From Methanosarcina sp. 2.H.T.1A.6 (GTDB taxonomy: Archaea > Halobacteriota > Methanosarcinia > Methanosarcinales > Methanosarcinaceae), in NCBI RefSeq assembly GCF_000979455.1, contig NZ_JJOY01000030.1, forward strand, positions 124,001 to 188,000: a stretch of DNA of 64,000 bases, in the 5' to 3' direction. Shown one piece after another: positions 8,290-15,952 of this stretch. Below the pieces are notes generated by a model. It saw nothing but the letters and a program-made list of their open reading frames with translations, made no database searches and was not told the DNA's origin. The position numbers and the translations under genes were made by a program. The number at the start of each line of letters is the position of its first letter. The stretch's first letter is position 1.

Positions 8290-11200
8290 TCACATATTTG
8301 CTGCTATGATATTGATGCTAACTGTGCCAGTAATTATCTGTCCCTCTTTTTTATACGTATACGGTACTTGTGAAGCCTCCCCCAATTGTGAAATCAAACT
8401 ATTTTTAATTGTCACACTTTCCGGACTATTTATATAAAGGACGAACTCCTTAGGGAAGTCTGGGTCCATGAAATGAGAGTCATCGCCAAGTTTATTAACC
8501 ACATATTTAGTGTTGAATGTTAATTCGCCTGTAATTTTATCCTTTTTGATATAATTTTTCAAATCTGGCAAATATAAATTATTCCTAACAGCCTTTGATT
8601 CTCCTATTTTCAGAGTACCTCCAGCAACTGCTGCATAGTCTATGCCTCCCTTGTTTACATGGGACAAATCTACTACTTTAACTCCGCCAATGAACTCTGC
8701 CAACAGATCTTCTGTGTATGCACCATAAAGGTTCCTGGCACACCGGTCTACATAACCGGAATTTCCTTTTCTCTGGGCTGCAGCAAGTTTCTGCGCGTCG
8801 AAGGTTACCCGTTTTTTCAGGGTTCCGCCTTCTTCGGCAAATCTTGCCTCCAAAAATGTTTTCAAGCCGGGGTAACGATTAAAAGCATTACTGTCGCCCA
8901 AAGCCTTTTCGAAAGCTGCAATATCTACACCCGCTTCAAGAAGCTTTTTAACTGCATTATCAGTGAAACCTTTAGCAATTAATTCGTCTTTAGCGTCCGT
9001 AAGTTTTGGAGAACTATCTATTACCGCTTTTACAGCCTGTTCTCTAAAAGTGCCTGCAGGGATGAATTTAGCCGAGAAAATAGCGATATCTCCCGCTTCA
9101 TCCGCATGCTTTGCAACAAACTCCCCTATGCTGGTTAAAATTTTAGCTGCATCTCCACCCAGCGGGACAAGACCAAGGCCGTTTAACAGTGTATCCACTA
9201 CATTACCTGCTATTATGGATGCAGCCATATCCCGGATGTCCCCAAGTGCAACAAGTCCACTTACAAGGTGACCTGCAAGATAGTAGAGGCTGTCATGCTC
9301 ATCGTAACCAAATTCGCCTAAAACAGCTCCCAGCACGAATTCCCTTGCAATCTCCTCATAACTATAGTGCTTTTCGTACACAAGAGGATCAAACAACGGA
9401 TGATAATATTCCGCGAAATCTCCTAGCCCGTCAAAATCAGTGTCCTTAAGCGTGGGTTCGGTTCCGATCTCAAGTTCAAACCCGTCATTTAACCAGTCGT
9501 TATCGGTGTCAGAGTCCAGTGCGGAGCAGGAGAATTCTTCTTCATCAGGGTCGTCAATACCGTCGTTGTCAGAGTCGATTTTCAGGGGATTACTTATGAA
9601 ATGGAAGAAGACCCTGCCGTCAACTGTGGTTACAACCCCGGCTTCTTCCCCGTCAAGCAGCCCGTCCCCATCAGTATCCGAATTATTGGGGTCGGTGGTG
9701 TACCAGTTGCCAAAGCCGTCCCTGAAACCGGTGGTTTCGGTGATGTCGGGAATGCCATCATCATCTGTATCTGTTGGCTCGATTTCTTCAGAGATCGTCC
9801 GGAAGACATCAGGCAGGTCTTCGGCAGTTGAAACGGAGAAATACTGGCCGCCTGTGGCCGTTGCAATACCTGTGAGCAGAGCGGTGTCCACATCGCTGCC
9901 AAGGCCGACGGTGTAGACGGTAATATTATTGTTTATTGCCTGCTGGGTGTAGGTATTGCTGTAGGTGCCCTGACCGTCGGTGAGCAGGATTACCATCCAG
10001 GCGTGTTCGGAATCCCCGGAATTGATAAGGTGGCTGTTTGCGGTGTTCATACCGGCGCCGATGTTCGTTCCGCCGGAGGCATCAAGGCTGTTTATGGAAG
10101 AATTTACGGCATCGAAGTCGCTGGTAAGGGGACGGATAAGCCTTGAATAAGAGTCAAAGTCGACGACTCCTGCCCGGTCCCCGGGGAGGAGAGCCCCAAC
10201 GAAGTTCTTTGCAGCGGTTTTCCGGTAACCGTAGGGGTCGTTCCAGCTCATGCTGCCCGAACTGTCCATTGCAAACATGACGTCCACATAGACCACATCG
10301 ACTCCACCGCCTCCTCCCCTGCCAAGGTTCATCTCGGCGTCGAAAAGGGCGTTCCATGTCGGGACATAGAAGATCGCAAAGGTCGAGAAGTGGGATGTGA
10401 GACCTGTTACGGTATGGTTTGCCGGGTCAACCGTAGATTCTACGGGCTCGAAAGTTCCGGCGCTATCATTGAAATAAAATAAGGACAGGTTTCCCGGGTC
10501 AGGCACTTTTGCAGGGTCGTAGGGAATTGTTACCTGTGCATTCTCAAAAGTCCTGTTCTCCAAGCTGAAGTCCACAACAGGGCTCACAAGTGCCGAGACG
10601 TTGGTAAACAGTTCCGAGGTTTCCTCGTATATGACAACTTCTTTTGCAAGGTCTCCAGTACCCTCTATTTCGACCATGACTCCGAGTTCGTCATCGATCA
10701 GGGTGGAGACATAAGTTTCATCTCCATCAGGTATCCCGTCCCCGTCGCTGTCCGGGTTCAGGGGATCAGTCCCGAGGCGAAGTTCACTATCGTCGGAAAG
10801 CCCGTCGTTGTCAGTATCCGATAACAGCGGGTCCGTACCCGAAGAATTTACCTCAAAGCTATCGGAAAGCGAATCCCCATCACTGTCCTCGCGCAGGGGA
10901 TCGGTTCCGTACTCCTGCTCTTCAAGGTTAGTAAGGCCGTCTGAATCCGGGTCTTCCTGCGCATCAGACACTCCGTCTCCGTTTGAGTCCCCTGAATTTA
11001 CATCAGTCAGGAGGCCCATTCTCATAAGTTCGAAATAATCTGAAAGCCCGTCGGAATCCGTATCCTCTTCAAAGGGGGAAGCTCCTATACGGGACTTTAC
11101 AAACGCAGGCAGCTGGCCGCCAAGCATTTCCATCCCGTCGGGAATTCCGTTTCCGGCTTCGTTTTCAGGGGTCATGGTTGAGTCGGAGTCGGGGTTCAGG

Positions 11201-11883
11201 GGGTCAAAGCCCAGCAGGTATTCATAAGATTCCGGCAGCATGTCCCCGTCCAGCAGGAGAGTTGCCGAGTGCACCCGGCCAGCGAGATCGCTTCCTGAAA
11301 CAGTAATATTAGCGGGGCCTGTAAGGTTCAGTTCGGTAGAGAAATTCCCGTTTTCCAGAGGAAGAACAGAAGTTATTCCATTGAAGGTAAGACTGATATC
11401 GGAAGTTATTAGAGTGTCAACAAAACCCGAAACATCAACAGTTCCGGAGGAAAACGTGTCATCGGAAGGAGAATTAATCGTAATAAAAGGAGATTCGTCT
11501 TCTATCCAGAGCGTAATCTGGCTTCCGGGAGCACTCCGCATTTCAACTTCAATATTAATGTCGTTTTCAGGTTCAAGAGATATACTCTTCTGGATCAGGT
11601 CTACGTTCTGGTTGAAGTCTGCCGGCCCGACTACGGGGACCCCGTTCAAAAAAATAAAAGAACTGCTGCTTGTATTTATTGCTCCGTCACCGTTTCTGAT
11701 ACAGAGGGTATAATTCTCATGAACATGATCCAGTGAAAAACTATCGTTTACTCTAACGGGTTTTCCATCCTCTCGTTCAAATTGTGCAGGCCCGTAGACT
11801 GTTGAAGCCATTACTGCGGGACTGAAAATGGAAACCATTATTATCGCTGCTAATACCAGCGCAGAGAACGCATTGGGTTTCAT
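8290..11883 (-). CDS. large secreted VWA/thrombospondin-3-repeat protein with C-terminal PD-(D/E)xK-like nuclease domain (candidate polymorphic toxin)
   Basis: 1197 residues. A signal peptide covers ~1-27. A beta-rich N-terminal part runs to ~210. Acidic DxDxDG calcium-type repeats occur at ~215-390 and ~703-825. A von Willebrand A domain at ~531-700 has an intact MIDAS (DSSGS at 540-544, Thr606, Asp636). Residues ~840-940 form a hydrophobic helical pre-toxin region shared with the orphan cassette. The last ~155 residues resemble a restriction-endonuclease-fold domain: Glu1058 in 'TEDLLAEF', Asp1082 in 'GGIDYAA', and Glu1095/Lys1097 in 'KIGESKA'. This layout of export signal, extended adhesive stalk, pre-toxin and nuclease, with a small gene following, is that of a polymorphic toxin. 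The nuclease call rests on motif spacing, not alignment. Confidence 0.75.
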   Translation of the reverse strand: MKPNAFSALVLAAIIMVSIFSPAVMASTVYGPAQFEREDGKPVRVNDSFSLDHVHENYTLCIRNGDGAINTSSSSFIFLNGVPVVGPADFNQNVDLIQKSISLEPENDINIEVEMRSAPGSQITLWIEDESPFITINSPSDDTFSSGTVDVSGFVDTLITSDISLTFNGITSVLPLENGNFSTELNLTGPANITVSGSDLAGRVHSATLLLDGDMLPESYEYLLGFDPLNPDSDSTMTPENEAGNGIPDGMEMLGGQLPAFVKSRIGASPFEEDTDSDGLSDYFELMRMGLLTDVNSGDSNGDGVSDAQEDPDSDGLTNLEEQEYGTDPLREDSDGDSLSDSFEVNSSGTDPLLSDTDNDGLSDDSELRLGTDPLNPDSDGDGIPDGDETYVSTLIDDELGVMVEIEGTGDLAKEVVIYEETSELFTNVSALVSPVVDFSLENRTFENAQVTIPYDPAKVPDPGNLSLFYFNDSAGTFEPVESTVDPANHTVTGLTSHFSTFAIFYVPTWNALFDAEMNLGRGGGGGVDVVYVDVMFAMDSSGSMSWNDPYGYRKTAAKNFVGALLPGDRAGVVDFDSYSRLIRPLTSDFDAVNSSINSLDASGGTNIGAGMNTANSHLINSGDSEHAWMVILLTDGQGTYSNTYTQQAINNNITVYTVGLGSDVDTALLTGIATATGGQYFSVSTAEDLPDVFRTISEEIEPTDTDDDGIPDITETTGFRDGFGNWYTTDPNNSDTDGDGLLDGEEAGVVTTVDGRVFFHFISNPLKIDSDNDGIDDPDEEEFSCSALDSDTDNDWLNDGFELEIGTEPTLKDTDFDGLGDFAEYYHPLFDPLVYEKHYSYEEIAREFVLGAVLGEFGYDEHDSLYYLAGHLVSGLVALGDIRDMAASIIAGNVVDTLLNGLGLVPLGGDAAKILTSIGEFVAKHADEAGDIAIFSAKFIPAGTFREQAVKAVIDSSPKLTDAKDELIAKGFTDNAVKKLLEAGVDIAAFEKALGDSNAFNRYPGLKTFLEARFAEEGGTLKKRVTFDAQKLAAAQRKGNSGYVDRCARNLYGAYTEDLLAEFIGGVKVVDLSHVNKGGIDYAAVAGGTLKIGESKAVRNNLYLPDLKNYIKKDKITGELTFNTKYVVNKLGDDSHFMDPDFPKEFVLYINSPESVTIKNSLISQLGEASQVPYTYKKEGQIITGTVSINIIAANM

Positions 11884-12260
11884 TCTTGTTGCTCCTGTTA
11901 TACAAAAAATCTCACGGACATGGAGAGTTATTGTAAAAACTGTATTAAGAAAATTTGATAAAATCTCAACAAATTTGAGATGTGATATTATAAAGAGATA
12001 TCTCGTTAGTTGCTCAAAAATGAGATTTGTGTTAATAAGTAATAATAAAATTAATTAAATAAACAAAGTTTGCATAAAAACAGAGTGCTCAGAATACCGT
12101 ATCCAGCCGTTATTGTCATGCTTGTTTACGACGGCGTTTTCCATGATAAAAGACAGACACGAAAGTGAAAGCCAGTACCTGAAAGCAATCAAAAAACGCA
12201 ATTCGGAAACAGATAAACAGAAATAAAAAATAGAAATAATCTTATGAGGATTTCAAAAAC
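11884..12260. other. AT-rich intergenic region upstream of the toxin gene
   Basis: No ORF is supported here. It contains several copies of the string ctcaa/ttgag, including the imperfect palindrome ctcaacaaatttgag near 11967, and AT-rich stretches that could hold the toxin promoter. The 'tacctgaaagca' string near 12177 is the one that also occurs beside the broken cupin tail at 3.2 kb. Confidence 0.4.
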
Positions 12261-12626
12261 TCATTCCATCAATTCCGTATCCTCATGCGAATACGCCGGC
12301 GCACAGCAGCAGAGAATTTTCAGCTCTTTTTCACCGGGATTTCGGACCCTGTGTGGAGTTCCGGGAGCAATACAGATGGAATCGCCTTTTCTGACCTCGA
12401 ATTCTTCAGAGCCGAGGGTCATTATCCCGCTGCCTTCGGTGATGTGATAGATTTCTTCGGTTACCCTGTGTTTGTGAAGGAACGTTTTCCCTCCGGCAGG
12501 CACGATGGCTTCGGCAAGGCTCTGGTTTGAGTTGCCGTGGACTGAGGGATGCATGAGTTCGCGGATTATTGAGCCATCTTTTGTAATGTAGGGCTTGACT
12601 TTGCTGTATTCGGTTTTTATCTGCAT
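12261..12626 (-). CDS. small cupin-domain protein
   Basis: A 121-residue single-domain cupin. Motif 1 is 'GGKTFLHKHRVTEEIYHITE' with metal ligands His-x-His and Glu. Motif 2 is 'GDSICIAPGTPHRVRN' with the second His. Such stand-alone cupins bind a metal and act as isomerases, dioxygenases or sugar/small-molecule binding proteins; the substrate cannot be deduced. The C-terminus has an unusual CCC run and is the part duplicated as a scrap at 3.3 kb. The length is complete for the family. It is cytoplasmic and not obviously in an operon with the unknown gene 40 bp upstream. Confidence 0.85.
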   Translation of the reverse strand: MQIKTEYSKVKPYITKDGSIIRELMHPSVHGNSNQSLAEAIVPAGGKTFLHKHRVTEEIYHITEGSGIMTLGSEEFEVRKGDSICIAPGTPHRVRNPGEKELKILCCCAPAYSHEDTELME

Positions 12627-12667
12627 TCAGAACTACTGAAACTGCCAACTATATAACTATTTTTATT

Positions 12668-13405
12668 TTAAAGAGATGGGAGTACTTCGTCTTCCTGCAA
12701 AAATTCTGAAAAAAGCGTGGGGCAGTCCGGGATCTTTTCAGCATCTATCATAATCAGATTAAGGTAAAAAGGACCTCCGCCTTTAATGTCTACAGGAGCA
12801 AGGTCGACGAATTCCAGGATGTCAACCGGATATTCGAGATAAGAGATCTCAAGCTCAGGATGGTTCAAATTTTCTTTGCAGGGGAGACCCACAGCATAGA
12901 TTTTGGAATCTAAAAGGTCTTCAGCTCCTGCATCCAGAATAAACGCAAAAAAGAAATACAGCCCATGGGGCAGATCAATCATGTACCTGGTGTCTGCATC
13001 AAGCTCGGATAATAAAAGGTTCTGTGTCTTTTTCCTGTACACCATCAAAAGCAACACTTTATCTTCGGAAAGGAGTTCCTGAACCGTATCTGGCAGGAAA
13101 AGACTCCCAAAGACAAACTCGTACTCTTCATAAATCGAAGCCGTAAAATCGTTTCTGACAAACAACAGGCCGTCCTGGTCCGAAAGCGAATAACTCATAT
13201 TGCCCTGAAGATCAATTATCGGATATTTCCCTGAAGAAGTATCCTTCCAGAAACGGTCAAGAGCTTTGTCCTCTATTCGGGACAACAGGTGTATACATTT
13301 TCCAACAGCAATACCTTCCAATAGTAACCCCTCCCACTGATTCCGCGGCTCATATTCAGCCCGATTTTTCCTATAAAAAACCCCCTTTGTAGAATCAAAG
13401 GTCAC
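12668..13405 (-). CDS. uncharacterised protein, 245 aa
   Basis: I do not recognise this family. The ORF starts with GTG (13405) and reads MTFDSTKGVFYRKNRAEYEP. It is acidic, soluble, without signal peptide or membrane segments, and of mixed alpha/beta appearance with a strongly acidic C-terminus. Codon use looks like that of the neighbouring chromosomal genes, and the frame is long, so it is very likely a real gene. It runs in the same direction as the cupin downstream (42 bp gap), so the two may be cotranscribed. Confidence 0.7.
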   Translation of the reverse strand: MTFDSTKGVFYRKNRAEYEPRNQWEGLLLEGIAVGKCIHLLSRIEDKALDRFWKDTSSGKYPIIDLQGNMSYSLSDQDGLLFVRNDFTASIYEEYEFVFGSLFLPDTVQELLSEDKVLLLMVYRKKTQNLLLSELDADTRYMIDLPHGLYFFFAFILDAGAEDLLDSKIYAVGLPCKENLNHPELEISYLEYPVDILEFVDLAPVDIKGGGPFYLNLIMIDAEKIPDCPTLFSEFLQEDEVLPSL

Positions 13406-13623
13406 ATGATATTAATTTCAATAAATTATAAGAACGGCATAATATAAATGACTGGACATAAAAACAGGTCAAATAATTAAGAATTCAAGATAGAATTCAA
13501 GATGAAAATCCAAAAAACAAATCCAGATAGAAATCCAAAAAACAAATCCAGAAAATAGATCAGGAAAATTATAGAAAAAAAGAAAGAACCTTGAATTTCA
13601 AGGTAGATGAGGAAAACTAGATT

Positions 13624-13908
13624 TTACTCGATTGTTTCTATTTTCTCTTTCTTGACAAAGGGCTTACTGATTTTTGCTGGCATCCATTCAGGCCTGTTTT
13701 TTGGAGCTGCGACAGTTTGCTTCCATGCTTTGAAAACATGAACTTTCTTTGTCCCGCGTTCCCTGAGTCGGATAATATCTGGCTTTGATTTGGTTCCGGT
13801 GCCCCTGTTTGCAGCTTTAAGGGCAGCTTGCCGAGGCTGTTTTCCAGAGAAAACTCCGTGCTCATTACCTTCTACATCCCGTAAAACAAAATTTCTTGTG
13901 TCAGACAT
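13624..13908 (-). CDS. mc1: archaeal chromosomal protein MC1
   Basis: The 94-residue sequence (MSDTRNFVLRDVEGNEHGVF ... KKVHVFKAWK ... KISKPFVKKEK) is the abundant DNA-bending architectural protein MC1 of Methanosarcina, which compacts the chromosome and bends DNA sharply as a monomer. Length, basic composition and the 'GKQPRQAALKAANRG' and 'RLRERGTKK' blocks are as in known MC1 proteins, so the identification is firm. It is monocistronic: about 220 bp to the next gene on either side. The AT-rich upstream region would carry its promoter. Confidence 0.97.
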   Translation of the reverse strand: MSDTRNFVLRDVEGNEHGVFSGKQPRQAALKAANRGTGTKSKPDIIRLRERGTKKVHVFKAWKQTVAAPKNRPEWMPAKISKPFVKKEKIETIE

Positions 13909-14154
13909 AAGGAATATCTCCTAAAATATGTTATAAGAGAATGATAAAAGTGAAGGTATATATAATTTTCTTTGTATGTTGTCAAGGGTCATTGGTTTAT
14001 GTTAGATTTACCTCAATTCAGGGATTGTGTATATACCTAATTTGGAACTGGCCCTTCCAGGGAAAACAATATCATTAGCAACATTTTCATAAGTAAAATA
14101 AGCAAATCTCAACGAGATGGCTTTCTTTAATAACAGGTTAAGAATTTTATAAAT

Positions 14155-14538
14155 TTATTTGACCCTTTCCGCCCTTTTTTTGAGGGCATTGTTCATATCC
14201 CCAAAGCTGCGTACCGTACCCTTCTCTATAGACCATGAAGTGCTGATAATAGGAATTGCAATGCCATTGAAGATCTCTTTCTGGATAAAGCGTACCTTGC
14301 GACCTGAAATTTCTTCAAGGATGAGGCTGTGTTCCCCATCGAGCAGCCCGGGGAAAAAGAAACTTCCTTTCCATGTAAACTCTTTTCTTGGCTCAAGGCG
14401 AATTATCCTCGGGTGAAGGGTCACGCCTTTTTTTTCCCAATCCGGCTTCATATAGACTTTAATTTTGCTCCCGACCTTTGCCTCCCCGCTGATTTCCTTT
14501 ATGTAGGGGTTCCAGTTGGGGTAGGCTGCAAAATCCAT
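14155..14538 (-). CDS. SRPBCC-fold (START-like) ligand-binding protein, start uncertain
   Basis: The ORF from ATG 14538 reads 'MDFAAYPNWNPYIKEISGEA', the 'W-NP' segment typical of SRPBCC/polyketide-cyclase-like proteins, and continues to 'FIQKEIFNGIAIPI'. The expected first strand and helix of the fold lie upstream in the same frame (KKEISTEIEIFASADRIWQI). The true protein therefore starts at about 14610-14620, but I find no ATG, GTG or TTG in frame there. The start may be non-canonical, or there may be a small frameshift: a TTG preceded by GAGGAG sits in another frame at about 14616. Such proteins bind hydrophobic small ligands in a deep cavity. The specific function is unknown. Confidence 0.7.
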   Translation of the reverse strand: MDFAAYPNWNPYIKEISGEAKVGSKIKVYMKPDWEKKGVTLHPRIIRLEPRKEFTWKGSFFFPGLLDGEHSLILEEISGRKVRFIQKEIFNGIAIPIISTSWSIEKGTVRSFGDMNNALKKRAERVK

Positions 14539-14736
14539 AAGGATCTGCCAGATGCGGTCCGCAGAAGCGAAGATTTCAATTTCTGTGCTGATTTCTTTTT
14601 TGAACCCGATGATTGCAACTCCTCTTTCGCTTTTCCTGTTTTTTCTTAGTCTATCGAAGGCAAACTTATTAACCCTGTTTATTTAGATCGGAAGCAGGGA
14701 AGATAAAATAGAAAAAAGAAGATCCAAGCTATAAGT

Positions 14737-15411
14737 TCAAGCCCTTCCGAAGAGTTTTTTCTTCAATTTTCGCTTTACGCTTCCCGACATCTGTTTCAGG
14801 ATAATTGGAGTGGGCGTGTTTTTTCCTGCGGGGGCAACTTTACCTTCTCTTATTGCCCTGAGCACTACCTCGACTGTGTTTTCGGAAGCATCGATTTCAG
14901 TGTACGCCTGCCCTACCATTTCAGGAATATGGGAATCACTTCCTGCAACTTCGGGTATTCCGAGTCTTTTTGCCTCAGCCAGAGCTTTCCTGTTGGCTCC
15001 GTTAAAAAGGCAGCGAGAATTGAAGACCTCAACTGCATCAATATCAAGCCCTTCAAAACTTCCAATGCCGTGGGAGCTGCGCTTGAAAGGGTGGGGGATG
15101 ATAACCGTACCTCCAAGTTTTCGAGCCCTGCGGATAGTTTCTTCCGGACTTAACAGAGGCTCTATATTCTCCCTGATTCCCAGAACCAGGATATGCCCTT
15201 TTGAAGAACTCACCTCCACGCCGGGAATGACTGTGATTTCAAGACCAAGCTCCATAGCTTTTTTTGCACAGGCGAGCCCGCCTTCAACCGTATCATGGTC
15301 ACAGATGGCAAATCCGTCAAGTCCCCTTTTGCGGGCAACCTCAAGGATATCTTCATGGCTTGACTCGCTATCTTTTGAATGCTCGGAATGTACGTGAAGA
15401 TCGAATTTCAT
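14737..15411 (-). CDS. PHP-domain metal-dependent phosphoesterase
   Basis: The frame is open to 15546, but the family start is ATG 15411 (MKFDLHVHSEHSKDS), giving 224 residues. The PHP metal-binding motifs are all visible: 'DLHVH', 'DHDTVEG', 'GVEVSS', 'PHPF' and 'GSDSH'. Members include histidinol phosphatase-like enzymes, nucleoside 3',5'-bisphosphate phosphatases and DNA polymerase-associated phosphoesterases. The stand-alone ~220-residue form with 'GFAICDHDTVEG' resembles the RNase AM/YciV type, but the substrate is not certain. It is cytoplasmic and monocistronic. Confidence 0.85.
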   Translation of the reverse strand: MKFDLHVHSEHSKDSESSHEDILEVARKRGLDGFAICDHDTVEGGLACAKKAMELGLEITVIPGVEVSSSKGHILVLGIRENIEPLLSPEETIRRARKLGGTVIIPHPFKRSSHGIGSFEGLDIDAVEVFNSRCLFNGANRKALAEAKRLGIPEVAGSDSHIPEMVGQAYTEIDASENTVEVVLRAIREGKVAPAGKNTPTPIILKQMSGSVKRKLKKKLFGRA

Positions 15412-15580
15412 GCTAATATAAAAATGAGCGATGAAGTTATATAAATTTTGAAACGGAGAAGAAGAAAGAGAAAAAGAAAGATAGCAGGCGCCTGACGAAT
15501 TGGAATTCAGAAAAAGGAAGAAAAGGATCAAGGAAAGTAAAATCAAAAAGCAGGGCTCTGTGAATTTAATTCGGAAAAGA

Positions 15581-15650
15581 GAATAAGGATAACTGAATAA
15601 GGATAATTGAATAAGGATAACTGAATAAGGATAGCTGAATAAGGATAAAC
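15581..15650. repeat. 14-bp tandem repeat, 5 units
   Basis: Five head-to-tail units of gaataaggataact, with one or two changes in units 2, 4 and 5. The array is intergenic, between the PHP gene and the small ORF. Confidence 0.9.
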
Positions 15651-15690
15651 AAACTGAAAAAAATGAAAGGAGGAATAGCGAACGGGCAAG

Positions 15691-15700
15691 TGTATATAAA
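15691..15700 (+). promoter_or_regulatory. TATA-like promoter element for the possible 40-aa ORF
   Basis: gtatataaaa is a good archaeal TATA box. It lies about 40 bp ahead of a strong ribosome-binding site (aggaggg at 15731-15737). The element is bracketed by an exact 9-bp inverted repeat, gcgaacggg (15677-15685) and cccgttcgc (15758-15766), which could be an operator or form a hairpin. Confidence 0.45.
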
Positions 15701-15741
15701 AAATCTGGTGTAGGGGTAGTTTAGGATATTAGGAGGGTCTG

Positions 15742-15864
15742 ATGTATTCAGTAGACACCCGTTCGCAAATAAACAAACAACTTTCGGGTATAAATGTCTT
15801 TCGTAGATATACGAACGATGTTCAGGTTATGAAAAAAAATATCGGAAAAGAAAAACATTGGTAA
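15742..15864 (+). CDS. possible small protein, 40 aa
   Basis: ATG 15742 follows aggaggg with a spacing of 4 bases and reads to TAA at 15862-15864. The product begins MYSVDTRSQINKQLSGINVF and ends KKNIGKEKHW. It is hydrophilic and basic at the C-terminus, with no membrane segment and no recognised family. Support comes from the combination of TATA-like box, strong Shine-Dalgarno and clean short frame in an otherwise empty 540-bp gap. Codon statistics are too short to help, so this remains a candidate. Confidence 0.35.
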   Translation: MYSVDTRSQINKQLSGINVFRRYTNDVQVMKKNIGKEKHW

Positions 15865-15952
15865 ATGTACGGACAATATACCAATGGTTATTATATAATT
15901 GGAAAAGCTTTTTATTCTTCAATGCCGCCTGAAAAAGCACCATAAACGTTAT

